Assembly: GCF_014202335.1 (NCBI RefSeq)
Contig: NZ_JACHGP010000024.1
Location: forward strand, 50,454 to 114,453
From: Mycobacterium sp. AZCC_0083
GTDB lineage: Bacteria > Actinomycetota > Actinomycetes > Mycobacteriales > Mycobacteriaceae
Direction: 5' to 3'
Length of the DNA stretch: 64,000 nt
The notes beneath the pieces were generated by a model. That model made no database searches, was not told the DNA's origin, and saw only the letters and a program-made list of their open reading frames with translations. Position numbers and translations under genes: made by a program. Shown piece after piece: positions 1 to 8,453 of this stretch (position 1 is the stretch's first letter; each line of letters opens with the position of its first letter).

Positions 1-5
1 CGTCG

Positions 6-659
6 GTGGCCGGGCAGGACACCCGGTCGCAGCTCATCTCCGCCGCCGAGCGGCTGTTCGCGGAGCGGGGGGTCGACGGCGTGTCGCTCAACGAGATCAA
101 TCGGGATGCGGGCCAACGCAATGCCAGTGCCCTGCAGTACCACTTCTCAGACCGCGCGGGGCTGCTGAAAGCCATCATGGACAAGCACGGGCCCGACGTC
201 GACGCGCGCCGTGACGTGTTGCTTCAGCAGTACCGCGATGCCGGGCAAGCTGACTTGCGTGCACTGGCAGCCGCGCTGGTCCTACCCGTCGCGGCGAAGC
301 TGTCGGACCCCGACGGTGGCCGCGAGTTCCTGAGGATCTTTGCCGAACTGGTCAATCGTCCGGACCCGCAGTTCGACGTTCTCATGAACGAGGCCATCGG
401 CGTCGGCATCCTGACCTGGCGCGAATGCGTTGACCCCCTGCTGAGCCGGGAGTCCGTCGAGATCTTCCACACCCGCTTTGCGGCGATCCGCTTCACGCAT
501 GTCGAACTGGCCGCCCGCGCGGCCGCGCGGCCCCGCGCCGACGACCGGTTGTTCACCAGCAGGCTGATCGACTTGGTCGCGGCGGTCTTGGCGAGTCCGG
601 TGTCGGACCAGACGACGGAATTGCTGCGCCAACGCAATACGCGCCGGCGACTCACCTGA
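6..659 (+). CDS. TetR-family transcriptional regulator (5' end at window edge)
   Basis: A DNA-binding repressor of the TetR family is predicted. The N-terminus has the family helix-turn-helix: an R-x-x-L-I-x-A-A-E-R-L-F-A-E-R-G stretch at residues 7-22 followed by G-V-S-L-N-E-I and ending in Q-Y-H-F, typical of the tetra-helical fold. The rest (about residues 50-217) is an alpha-helical ligand domain with no recognisable specificity. The first visible start is GTG at position 6, but the true start could lie before the window, so the gene may be clipped. It converges on the SDR gene at 691-1440, so the two are not one operon. The ligand is unknown. Confidence 0.8.
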   Translation: MAGQDTRSQLISAAERLFAERGVDGVSLNEINRDAGQRNASALQYHFSDRAGLLKAIMDKHGPDVDARRDVLLQQYRDAGQADLRALAAALVLPVAAKLSDPDGGREFLRIFAELVNRPDPQFDVLMNEAIGVGILTWRECVDPLLSRESVEIFHTRFAAIRFTHVELAARAAARPRADDRLFTSRLIDLVAAVLASPVSDQTTELLRQRNTRRRLT

Positions 660-690
660 CGAACGCGCCTACTCCGTCGTGCGCACAGGT

Positions 691-1440
691 CTAGACCTGC
701 GCCATACCGCCGTCGACGCTCAGTTCGGCGCCGGCCACGAAGCTGCTGTCATCGGACGCCAAGAACAGTGCGGCAGCGGCGATCTCCTCGGGGCGGCCCA
801 TCCGGTTCAGCGGTATCGCCGCGGCAAACGCCGCCCTGATCGCGGCCGCGCCCTCGGGTGAGTCGGCCTGACCGTCCATGATGGGGGTGTCGATCGGGCC
901 CGGGCTCAATGTGTTGAACCGGATGCCACGGTCGTTGAACTCGCGGGTCCACGTGCGCGCGTAGGAACGCAGCGCGGCCTTGGTGGCGCTGTAGGTGCTG
1001 TAGCCGCGAATGCCCACGTAGCCCGCGATCGAGGCGACCAGGATGACCGAGCCGCCGTTGCGTATCAGCGGCAGCGCCTTCTGCACCGTGAACAGGGCTG
1101 CCCGGGCGTTGAGGTCGAAGGTGAGGTCGAAGTTCTCCTCGGTGATCTTTCCCAACTCCTCCGGCTCCACCCGGCCCGAGTTGACCACCAGGATGTCCAG
1201 CGCGCCCTTCTCCGAGAGAACGGTGGCGAAGAGCTTGTCCAAGTCCGCGGAGATGGTGGCGTCGCCTGCGATGGTGGTCACGCCGTCGTCGATCGACGCC
1301 TTGGCCGCGTCCAACTCACTCTGTCGGCGCCCGGTGATGAAGACGTGGGCGCCTTCTTGGACGAACCTCTGTGCGATCGCCAGTCCGATACCGCTACTGC
1401 CGCCGGTGATCACGGCGACCTTGCCATCCAGTCGTGTCAT
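691..1440 (-). CDS. SDR family NAD(P)-dependent oxidoreductase
   Basis: A 249-residue classical short-chain dehydrogenase/reductase. It shows the cofactor motif T-G-G-S-S-G-I-G (residues 12-19), an NNAG-equivalent written V-N-S-G near 86-89, and the catalytic Tyr150-x-x-x-Lys154 (Y-S-A-T-K). The C-terminus ends in the usual V-D-G-G. The ATG at 1438-1440 is preceded on the minus strand by an AGGAGG ribosome site, which fixes the start. The altered N-S-G in place of N-A-G is unusual but tolerated in SDRs. About 80 bp upstream lies a TetR-type palindrome (1520-1537), so the gene is probably repressed by one of the nearby TetR proteins. The substrate is unknown. Confidence 0.88.
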   Translation of the reverse strand: MTRLDGKVAVITGGSSGIGLAIAQRFVQEGAHVFITGRRQSELDAAKASIDDGVTTIAGDATISADLDKLFATVLSEKGALDILVVNSGRVEPEELGKITEENFDLTFDLNARAALFTVQKALPLIRNGGSVILVASIAGYVGIRGYSTYSATKAALRSYARTWTREFNDRGIRFNTLSPGPIDTPIMDGQADSPEGAAAIRAAFAAAIPLNRMGRPEEIAAAALFLASDDSSFVAGAELSVDGGMAQV

Positions 1441-1519
1441 CAGTTGATCCTCCTATTTCGTGCTGTGTTGGACGGGCTCGTGCGGCGTCCGTCTTCGGTG
1501 ATGGGACCGATCGCATTGA

Positions 1520-1537
1520 TTAGACCGATCTGTCTAA
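1520..1537. promoter_or_regulatory. TetR-type operator palindrome
   Basis: TTAGACCGATCTGTCTAA is an inverted repeat with TTAGAC/GTCTAA arms and lies upstream of the SDR gene ending at 691. Near-copies occur at 4885, 6047, 8389, 14200 and 14321, which suggests a shared repressor or closely related repressors. Confidence 0.7.
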
Positions 1538-1621
1538 ATCAAGATTACTTGTACTCGCCGCTGCTGTCAACGCACGGACGCCGTACCGCCGTCTGACCAT
1601 TCGCCCGCGCCCGGGTGGTTA

Positions 1622-2497
1622 TTACTTACGCACGAACTCCGCGATTGCGGTACCGATTTCATCCGGGCTGTCCTCTTGAACGAAATGAATTCCGCTAACG
1701 GTCGTTTCGGTCAGGCTGGGCCAGGATCGGATGAGTTCGCGGACGTGGCCGTGGGCAATGGCACCCGGTTCGGCATTGATGAACAGCTTGGGCATCTCGG
1801 TTGCCGCCAGCCAGTTGCTGTATTCATCAACGACCGAGACCACGTCTGCCGGCTCACCGTCAATCGGCAGATTGCGTGGCCACGACAGCATTGGGCGGCG
1901 GCCTTCGCCTGGCATGACGAAGGGTCGCCGATAGTGGTCCATCTCTGCGTCACTGAGTTCGCGCTGGATCTGGGCAGGTAGGACACGCTCTATGAACACG
2001 TTCTGCTCCAGCACCATTGGCTCGCCGCGCGGGGAGCGAAAGCCCTCAAAGATTTCGCGGATCGCGCTGGGGAATTCCGGCCATGTCATCGGGATCACGA
2101 TGGCCTCCGTGAACGCGATCCCCTGCACACGGTCGCGGTGTTGGTTGGCCCAGTCGAAGCCGAGGACCGAACCCCAGTCGTGCAGCACGAGTGTCACGTT
2201 GTCGCCGAGATCCAGTGCGTCCCACAGCGCGAACAGGTAGTCACGTTGTTCGGCATAGTTGTAGCGATCTGGGCCCGACGGGCGCAACTTGTCCGAGCCG
2301 CCCATTCCGATGAGATCGCACGCCACGAGCCGGCCCAGCCCTTCCAGGTGCGGCATCACGTTGCGCCACAGGTAGGACGAGGTCGGGTTGCCGTGCTGAA
2401 AGACGATGGCGTTGCCGTCGCCCTCGTCGACGTAGGCCATCCGGTACCCATTGACGTTGCGATACTTCAGTTGCCCGTAGGGTTTTGCTCCCACCAC
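1622..2497 (-). CDS. Haloalkane dehalogenase, subfamily II (LinB/DmbA-like)
   Basis: An alpha/beta-hydrolase of 291 residues that should hydrolyse carbon-halogen bonds of haloalkanes. The sequence follows LinB from memory almost collinearly, offset by one residue. The oxyanion/halide segment H-G-N-P-T-S-S-Y-L-W has Asn37, the nucleophile motif H-D-W-G has Asp107 with halide-binding Trp108, the catalytic acid is Glu131, and the base is His271 in G-I-H-F. The complete haloalkane dehalogenase triad and halide pair are therefore present. A longer reading frame extends upstream, but the GTG at 2495-2497 has AGGAGG six bases before it and gives the family length (LinB is 296). The SDR cluster upstream is on the same strand, with about 175 bp between. 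Confidence 0.93.
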   Translation of the reverse strand: MVGAKPYGQLKYRNVNGYRMAYVDEGDGNAIVFQHGNPTSSYLWRNVMPHLEGLGRLVACDLIGMGGSDKLRPSGPDRYNYAEQRDYLFALWDALDLGDNVTLVLHDWGSVLGFDWANQHRDRVQGIAFTEAIVIPMTWPEFPSAIREIFEGFRSPRGEPMVLEQNVFIERVLPAQIQRELSDAEMDHYRRPFVMPGEGRRPMLSWPRNLPIDGEPADVVSVVDEYSNWLAATEMPKLFINAEPGAIAHGHVRELIRSWPSLTETTVSGIHFVQEDSPDEIGTAIAEFVRK

Positions 2498-2673
2498 GAT
2501 GTGCCTCCTAGCGCATGAGGTCTCCGGCGGCTTGGTCGCAGCGCCTGCGGCAACCCGAGTGGAACCATTTAGGGGATGATGCGAAGTTGGCGGAGTCTCG
2601 TGAGCTGCCGCCCGAAGCTCTGGTGCGTGTCGATGCAATCCGCGAACCCCGCCTGACGGATCTTGATTGTGCT

Positions 2674-3668
2674 CTAGATGGTCTCTTCACCGAAGTTGAG
2701 CATCCAGTCCACGAACGACCAGTTCGCGATCTGCTCATAGGGCGTGGGGTACAGGCCATAGCGGGCAACCATGGAATCCCACAACGGAGCCTTCTCGCTC
2801 ATCTCAGAAACGGTGGACATGGCAAGCGGCTCTGCGACTGGCAGATCGTAGAAGGCGGCGAGCTCATTCCACAGTTGCCTCCAGCGATAGACGTCGCCGT
2901 TCGACACGTTGAAGATCTCATTGCGTGCTTTGTCTTCACCCAGGGCCCACAACGTTGCGCGGCCGAACAATTCGGCGTCCGTTGTCTCCTGGAGACTGTT
3001 CCATCCCACTTTGGTGCCAGGAAAACGCAACGGCAACCCCAGTTCGCGACTCATCGCGGCATACGTCGCGAGACTGGTAACCAGGTTCATTGGCGAGTTC
3101 TGGCTTGGTCCCATGACCAGATGGGGACGGAAAACCGTCCAACTAGCCCCAGTCTCAGCGGCCCAGTCAGCCAGAATGTCTTCCTGCTGGTGGTAGTGGA
3201 TCGGCGCAATGAGACGTGGGTCTGTCTCCTTCGCTGGAGCATTGAAGGCGCCGAGGCTGAAGCCGTAGGACTTGGCACCGCCGGCGAGTACGACACGTTC
3301 AATGCGCACGTTGCCCGCCGCGAGAGCGTCGAGCGTATTTCTCAACATTCTGGCATTTGGCTCGACGGTTCGGCCATTGTGGGTTTCTCGACGTAGGCGG
3401 CGAAGACCAGATCGGTCACCTCATAGAGAGACGAGAAGGCGCTCTTCGTGCCCTCGCGGTCCAGCAGATCGACGCTGATGTGAGGGGGTGCGGACTGCGC
3501 TCGATAGGCCGGTGCGGGTCGACGCGCGGCTGTGGTGACCGTCCACTGCGGGTTCTCGGCGACGGCGTCGATAACGCCAGTACCAAGGACGCCGTATGGT
3601 CCAACAAGCAGGATCTGGCGCTGCATGACGGGTGTTTCAGTACTAGCGAACGTAGCGGGGTTGCTCAT
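2674..3668 (-). pseudogene. PRISE/SDR-type NAD-dependent epimerase or enone reductase, broken by a frameshift
   Basis: Two frames together form one protein of the extended SDR type resembling progesterone 5-beta-reductase/iridoid synthase-like (PRISE) enzymes. The N-terminal part (start ATG 3666-3668, GAGGAAGGG ribosome site) has a modified Rossmann motif G-P-Y-G-V-L-G and runs to Y-V-E-K-P-T-M-A-E-P. The C-terminal part starts P-N-A-R-M-L-R-N-T-L-D-A-L in another frame and continues through K-S-Y-G, F-R-P and the family C-terminus. A single missing base near 3366-3369 accounts for the break: restoring one base gives E-P-V-E-P-N-A-R-M. Either the gene is dead or this is a sequencing error. 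It is followed downstream by the dehalogenase and preceded by the VOC gene. Confidence 0.75.
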
Positions 3669-3703
3669 GGCGCATCCCTTCCTCGTGCGGGCAGCGGCAG
3701 CGG

Positions 3704-4060
3704 TCAGCTGGCCACGAGATCGAACTCGTTGCCGTCGGGGTCGATGAAGCCGATCCATCGGTTGTCGTTCTCCGCCAGTGAGCGGATCTGCTTGGCGCCC
3801 AGGTTAATCAGTCGCTCGGCGTCGGCGGCGACGTCGCTGGACCGCAGATCGAAGTGCACGCGGTTCTTCACGGTCTTGTCCTCGGCCACCTTGTGAAACA
3901 ACAGGAGGGGTCCCTGTTCACCGTCGGTGTCTGCCGGGATCGACGCGGAGTCCTCGGTTGCGCCGTCATTGACGGTGCGGTGCAGGACCTGGGCCCAGAA
4001 CTGTGCGAGTTGGGCGGCGTCGCGGGCGTCGAAGCTGACCGCCATTATCGAGATGCTCAT
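3704..4060 (-). CDS. VOC-family (glyoxalase/bleomycin-resistance-like) protein
   Basis: A 118-residue single-module vicinal-oxygen-chelate protein. The C-terminal strand pattern R-W-I-G-F-I-D-P-D-G-N-E-F-D-L is the typical end of a VOC module, and R-V-H-F-D-L supplies the first potential metal-binding histidine. The start ATG (4058-4060) overlaps the stop of the upstream SDR gene in an ATGA arrangement, so translation is coupled. Members include glyoxalases, ring-cleaving dioxygenases and resistance proteins, and this short form cannot be assigned to one reaction. It probably belongs to the operon starting at 4830. Confidence 0.8.
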   Translation of the reverse strand: MSISIMAVSFDARDAAQLAQFWAQVLHRTVNDGATEDSASIPADTDGEQGPLLLFHKVAEDKTVKNRVHFDLRSSDVAADAERLINLGAKQIRSLAENDNRWIGFIDPDGNEFDLVAS

Positions 4061-4830
4061 GATGCCAATTCGGTTCGTTGCTTATTTGCGGCGGCGGGGC
4101 GACCGGCGTCGACGGCCACGTTGGTACCGGTGATGTAGGACGCGCGGGGGGAAGCCAGGAATCCGATCACGTCGGCGATCTCCTGCGGCTCGGCAACCCG
4201 ACCGAGCAGAGTGGTCTCGGCCATGGAATCGAACAGCTCCCGTGGGGCTGCGTTGGTGTAGACGGGTCCCGGTGAGATGGCGTTGACCCTGATGCCGGCG
4301 GGTCCGTATTCGGCGGCCCATGAGCGGGCCAAGGAGGCCAGTGCGGCTTTGGTGGCGCCGTAGGCGGCACTGTCGGGCTTACCGACGATGCCGGCCCTGC
4401 TGGCCAGGTTGATGATCACGCCATCGCCCCGGGCCACCATCTTCGGGGCCAGTACCGACACCAGCAGGTAGGGGGCCTCCACGTTGGCGACGAACAGCTG
4501 ATCCAGCGTGTTGACGGCCAGCTTCTCGGTTGGACCGAACCAGGCGAACCCTGCATTGTTGACGAGGATGTCGACGTCGCCGACCTCATGAGCCAACCGC
4601 AGTGCTACCGCGGGGTCGCCCAGGTTGGCGCCGACGAAACGCGCTGAGCCACCGAGTGTTTCGATTTCGGCGACCACCTCAGCGCCCCGGCTGGCATCGC
4701 GGCCGTGCACGATCACCGTGGCCCCCTGTGCGGCCAGCTGCACCGCAGCGGCCCTACCGATACCCGATGTCGCGCCGGTGACCAGCGCGACCTTGCCTTC
4801 CAGATCCCGAACCACCGTGGGGCTTGTCAT
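4057..4830 (-). CDS. SDR family oxidoreductase
   Basis: A 257-residue classical SDR with cofactor motif T-G-A-T-S-G-I-G (residues 18-25), N-N-A-G at about 91-94 and catalytic Tyr157-x-x-x-Lys161 (Y-G-A-T-K). It starts at ATG 4828-4830 behind a GAGGAG ribosome site. It is first in a minus-strand group with the VOC gene (4-base overlap), the frameshifted PRISE gene and perhaps the dehalogenase. A TetR-type palindrome lies about 55 bp upstream (4885-4904). The C-terminal tail past the last strand (R-P-A-A-A-N-K-Q-R) is longer than usual. The substrate is unknown. Confidence 0.88.
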   Translation of the reverse strand: MTSPTVVRDLEGKVALVTGATSGIGRAAAVQLAAQGATVIVHGRDASRGAEVVAEIETLGGSARFVGANLGDPAVALRLAHEVGDVDILVNNAGFAWFGPTEKLAVNTLDQLFVANVEAPYLLVSVLAPKMVARGDGVIINLASRAGIVGKPDSAAYGATKAALASLARSWAAEYGPAGIRVNAISPGPVYTNAAPRELFDSMAETTLLGRVAEPQEIADVIGFLASPRASYITGTNVAVDAGRPAAANKQRTELAS

Positions 4831-5150
4831 GTCCGCTCCTCATGTCTTTGTACCGATCTGTTTGATCGGACAGCCCAGCCAAAATTTAGACCGACCAGAC
4901 TAAAGACGCAAGCCCATCGTCCAATATTCCCTGAGGGGCAACGTCGTCGCAGCGAGGTCGCCTCCTGAGCCGGGTCCCCCTACCGGCTGGCGAACCGCAG
5001 GGAGTCGGCAAATGTGCCCGACGAAATGTTACGCCGAACTGATGTCGACGGCTCGACCCACGTGTCGAATTATCAAGTGTCGCCGTCTATTACCAGAGAC
5101 ACAGGGCGTGGCTCTGATCCGAGGCAGAGTCTTCAGCTCGACTGCCCGTT
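4831..5150. other. Intergenic region with one operator, no gene seen
   Basis: About 320 bp separate the SDR start from the end of the TetR-like gene. It holds the SDR promoter side with the palindrome at 4885-4904. No reading frame with a ribosome site or a recognisable protein was found. Confidence 0.6.
4885..4904. promoter_or_regulatory. TetR-type operator palindrome
   Basis: TTTAGACCGACCAGACTAAA has TTTAG-x-C and G-x-CTAAA arms. It lies about 55 bp upstream of the SDR start at 4830 and is related to the copies at 1520, 6047, 8389 and 14200. Confidence 0.65.
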
Positions 5151-5708
5151 CTAGTTCGGGGACGGGTCCGTCGCGGCGGCCACCACCTTGCGGGCCAGCG
5201 AAGATGCCGTCGCGGCGGTGTCGGGCCGTCGGTCCATCCAGGCTGTGACGCAGGTGCCGCGGTAGATCATGACAAGCTGTTCGGCGAGTTCCTCTGGACG
5301 AGTAACCTGCGCGGCGTGAGCCAGATCGCAGAACAGGTTGTGAATCCAGTTGTGATATCTCGTCCTCACCCCCTCGACCAGCGCCTCGGGCAGGCTGGCT
5401 TCGGTGGCCAGGGTTAACTCCTCTACGTCACGCTCAAAGGCTGGCTCGGCAAACGACGGGCCTAGGATTTCAAAGACGCCGATAATGCGTTGCCGGGCAG
5501 AGGGGAAGCGTGAAAGCTCGCGCAGCATCCGATCCTGGATTCTGGCGAACCGGGACTGCAGGTAGGCCCGGATCAGGTCGTCGTCGTCCCCGTCGCCCAA
5601 CCCAGCTTCGGGAATTCCTGACTTTGTCACGACCTCGTCGAAAAAGGCGCGCTGGATCCCAGTTGGGCGGATGACGACGACCGGGTGGGGTCGGGTGGGT
5701 GAGGTCAT
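5151..5708 (-). CDS. TetR-like regulator with degenerate DNA-binding domain
   Basis: A 185-residue protein whose C-terminal two thirds resembles a TetR ligand domain and closely parallels the intact TetR encoded at 9260-9844 (shared D-D-L-I-R-A-Y-L, R-I-I-G-V-F-E, Y-x-x-W-I-x-N-L-F, R-P-E-E-L-A-E-Q-L-V). The N-terminus lacks the first helix. Where the paralogue has the recognition-helix region V-P-L-D-T-L-R-D-A-F-G, this one has I-P-E-A-G-L-G-D-G-D-D-D, which cannot form a normal recognition helix. The start ATG 5706-5708 has an AGGAG ribosome site, so it may still be translated, perhaps as a partner or ligand sink. A decaying gene is equally possible. Confidence 0.65.
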   Translation of the reverse strand: MTSPTRPHPVVVIRPTGIQRAFFDEVVTKSGIPEAGLGDGDDDDLIRAYLQSRFARIQDRMLRELSRFPSARQRIIGVFEILGPSFAEPAFERDVEELTLATEASLPEALVEGVRTRYHNWIHNLFCDLAHAAQVTRPEELAEQLVMIYRGTCVTAWMDRRPDTAATASSLARKVVAAATDPSPN

Positions 5709-6227
5709 CGGCGGCTCCTTTGGTTGCCGAGGTCGGTGCTGGCAGTTGCCTGAGGGAGCGCGCGATGATCACGCACGGGCCAGTCTCCGCACTTTTCGCT
5801 GCCACGCGTCTGCTAACGGTTTTGCGGTTACAACGCTAGTACCGACCGACGTCCTTTCACTGGTTGCAGAGTGGTACCAATAACGCCACGCTCGTTCGGG
5901 TCACCACGTGCGCGTGCCGGCTTCGGGGCGACCGCAAGTAACCCAGCAGTGGATGCGCTGGCAAGCACTGACTTCCTGGACGAAATGTCCCAACGCAACG
6001 ACCAGAACCGTTGCGCCGCAGTCTCATCAGCGAACCAACGATGGAATTAGACAGAACTGTCTGATAGCCTTGTTCGATGCCGAAAAAGACGCGACAGGCT
6101 TCGGCACGAGGCCGACTCCTCGGGTGTGGTCGCTACGCGAAATGCCGCGATTGCGCCGTCGCCAATTGAGCGGGCGGACCAAACCGTTGCGGACGCCTTA
6201 CTGGAGACAACAGATCGAGGGAGACTG
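5709..6227. other. Divergent intergenic region with operator
   Basis: About 520 bp lie between the minus-strand TetR-like gene and the plus-strand hydrolase. They contain the palindrome at 6047-6064 and presumably both promoters. Frames that read through this stretch show no recognisable protein. Confidence 0.55.
6047..6064. promoter_or_regulatory. TetR-type operator palindrome
   Basis: TTAGACAGAACTGTCTGA pairs TTAGACAG with CTGTCTGA with a single mismatch. It lies 164 bp before the hydrolase start at 6228 and belongs to the same motif family as 1520 and 14200. Confidence 0.65.
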
Positions 6228-7115
6228 ATGGAATCGATCACCCTGGGTGACGTGACAGTCACGCGCATCACGGAATGGGAAGGCTGCGCCCCGATAACTG
6301 CCCAGCTCGCCCCTGAAGGCGGCCGCGAGGTCTGGGAGCGACACAGTTCGTGGCTGGCACCTAGGTTCTGGAACCGGGAGTCGAACGAGGTCGTCACCTG
6401 TTCGGCATCGTATTTGGTCCGCAGTGCCGGCAAGAACATCCTGATCGATACAGCATCCGGAAACGGCAAGGAACGCCCCTACTTTCCGCTGTCGTCACAC
6501 CTCGATACTCCCTATATCCAGGACCTCGGTCGCGCGGGAGTGAAACCCGAAGACGTGGATATCGTTGTCTGCACCCACCTTCACTTCGACCACGTCGGCT
6601 GGAACACGGTGTTGGAAAATCGCGAGTGGGTTCCCACGTTTCCCAACGCCTCCTATCTGTTCACCCTCGAAGACTTCGATTATTGGAATCCGCTCAACGA
6701 CACCAAGCCGCTTGGCGCGCTTGTCAATCAAAACGCATACGAGGACAGCATTGCGCCGATCCACAATGCCGGGCAGGCCGTGTTGTGGAGCGGCAGCCAC
6801 ACCATTGACGAGAACTTGAGCCTCGTGGCCGCCCCAGGCCACACGCCGGGAAGCGCGATCGTCACTCTCGAGTCCGGCTCTGACCGTGCAATTTTCGTCG
6901 GTGACGTATTGAACAATCCGATACAGATCGTGGAGCCGCATTGGAACAGCTGCTTCTGCGAGGATCCCCAACAAGCACGGTGGACCCGTCGCGAGGTGCT
7001 TTCTCGCGCTGCGGACACGAACGCACTCCTCTTGGCCAACCACTTCGCTGGCGGGCACGCCGCAGAAATCAGGCGCACCGGCGACAGGTTTCGAATAGTG
7101 CGCTGGATCGCCTGA
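6228..7115 (+). CDS. Metallo-beta-lactamase-fold hydrolase
   Basis: A 295-residue enzyme of the MBL superfamily, likely a lactonase or esterase-type hydrolase. The dinuclear metal motif His117-Leu-His119-Phe-Asp121-His122 is intact (T-H-L-H-F-D-H-V-G). A downstream G-H-T-P-G supplies the next histidine, and F-V-G-D-V gives the bridging aspartate. The final histidine may be in A-N-H-F-A-G. ATG 6228 follows GAGGGAG and is preferred over the longer upstream frame. Related proteins hydrolyse N-acyl homoserine lactones and other lactones, but the substrate is not determined here. A TetR-type operator upstream suggests induction by a small molecule. Confidence 0.85.
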   Translation: MESITLGDVTVTRITEWEGCAPITAQLAPEGGREVWERHSSWLAPRFWNRESNEVVTCSASYLVRSAGKNILIDTASGNGKERPYFPLSSHLDTPYIQDLGRAGVKPEDVDIVVCTHLHFDHVGWNTVLENREWVPTFPNASYLFTLEDFDYWNPLNDTKPLGALVNQNAYEDSIAPIHNAGQAVLWSGSHTIDENLSLVAAPGHTPGSAIVTLESGSDRAIFVGDVLNNPIQIVEPHWNSCFCEDPQQARWTRREVLSRAADTNALLLANHFAGGHAAEIRRTGDRFRIVRWIA

Positions 7116-7268
7116 ACCCGAGCCAAACATTTGGCCCATCAATCACACAGCGGAGGTCTCAAAACACGATGCGGGAATTACTGCGCATCTCGACGAACGC
7201 AGATCTGGAAGCCAACAAAGAACCGGTGCGGTGGTGTGTATCGGGACCGCGAATATCGTTCAGTCCAG

Positions 7269-8237
7269 CTAGGCGTCGGTAATGGCGGCGCGCAATTCCT
7301 TGAGGCGCCCCAAAGACGTGCCGGTTTCGGGTGTGTAGACGATGACTCGTAGATCGCTGCGGCGTGTCAAGAGCACGTTGCACGTGACTCTGATCGTCCC
7401 AACCGAGGGATGCTTGATTGTCTTGCGTTCGTTGTCGTAGACGTCGACGCTTCGTGAGTCCCACAGTCGGCAAAAGCGCCTACTTCGTTGGGTCAGATCA
7501 TCCAGCAAGCTGGTCAGGCCAGGGTCGCGCTGATATCGACTCGACGTCAGGCGAAGGTCGCCGACGAGCCGCTCCTCGAAGGCGGCCTTGTCGCTATTCG
7601 TCCGCACGAGTCGTGTACCTAAGTCGTTGAACGTTCGCCAAACCAGGTTGCGCTCTGCGTTGGGTCGCGACTGAACGTCGCCGTGGACCGCCGACCACAG
7701 CGGGTTCCAGGTCAGGGGGCTCCATAGCGCGTCGTAAACGGCTGCCGGGCTCGCGTCGAGTTGATTGATCAGACGCATCACTTCGGGAGGCAGTGAGGCG
7801 CCGGATTGCTGGTTCGACGGTGCCGGTTGCCGAGCGAGACGAAACAGGTGTTCCTGCTCAGTTTCGGATAGCTGCAGGGTGCGCGACAGCGCGATCAACA
7901 CTTGGGCCGATGGCGTCGATGCGCGACCCTGTTCGAGCTGGGTGATGTAGTCCGGTGAGACGCCGGCCAGTATGGCCAACTCGCGCCGCCGCAGACCGGG
8001 TGTGCGGCGTGGACCGGTCGCCGGCACTCCGGCGCCTTCCGGCGTCAACCGCTCGCGCCACGCCCGCAATGCTGGTCCAAGCTCACCAGATACGCTCAGC
8101 GGTGCAGAGTATGCCGGACTTGCGACGCGCGCTAACGGTGGCACAGCGGCACCCGCACCGTCGCGTAATTCGGGGGTTGTTCCCGCGTGAAGGTCCCGGG
8201 TTGGATCGCTGATATCCGTCAAGTAGCTCACTACCAT
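7269..8237 (-). CDS. XRE-family regulator with MmyB-like ligand domain
   Basis: A transcriptional regulator of about 322 residues. An XRE helix-turn-helix (R-R-R-E-L-A-I-L-A-G-V-S-P-D-Y-I-T-Q-L-E-Q) is followed by the MmyB-type C-terminal PAS-like domain (P-A-A-V-Y-D-A-L-W-S-P-L-T-W-N-P-L-W and R-x-L-V-G-D-L-R). The start is uncertain: ATG 8235-8237 gives M-V-V-S-Y, an upstream start at 8303 is possible, and an internal one nearer the helix-turn-helix is also plausible because the first 60 residues look disordered. MmyB-type proteins often control adjacent dehydrogenases and may bind fatty acid-like ligands. It converges with the hydrolase gene and points away from the DUF427 gene. A second member is at 47814. 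Confidence 0.82.
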   Translation of the reverse strand: MVVSYLTDISDPTRDLHAGTTPELRDGAGAAVPPLARVASPAYSAPLSVSGELGPALRAWRERLTPEGAGVPATGPRRTPGLRRRELAILAGVSPDYITQLEQGRASTPSAQVLIALSRTLQLSETEQEHLFRLARQPAPSNQQSGASLPPEVMRLINQLDASPAAVYDALWSPLTWNPLWSAVHGDVQSRPNAERNLVWRTFNDLGTRLVRTNSDKAAFEERLVGDLRLTSSRYQRDPGLTSLLDDLTQRSRRFCRLWDSRSVDVYDNERKTIKHPSVGTIRVTCNVLLTRRSDLRVIVYTPETGTSLGRLKELRAAITDA

Positions 8238-8388
8238 CGCTGCGCCTTGCCCACGATGATCACCGCATTCGCCGAAGGTGTGGGCTGTTCGCAACGTTAC
8301 CACCGGCCGGCCTACCCGCGGTTCTTCCGTCGGCAGCTGGTGATCGGCGAGGTTGACGCGACCTTGATTCGGGGCGTAACGTCAAATA

Positions 8389-8406
8389 TATACAGATCGG
8401 TCTAAA
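8389..8406. promoter_or_regulatory. TetR-type operator
   Basis: TATACAGATCGGTCTAAA is, on the other strand, TTTAGACCGATCTGTATA. This matches the 1520-1537 site across TTAGACCGATCTGT, with one arm weakened. It sits 48 bp upstream of the DUF427 gene. Confidence 0.6.
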
Positions 8407-8453
8407 GCGGTGGGTGGACAGACACTCCCGCCACGCAGACAGGAGTCGGCCTC

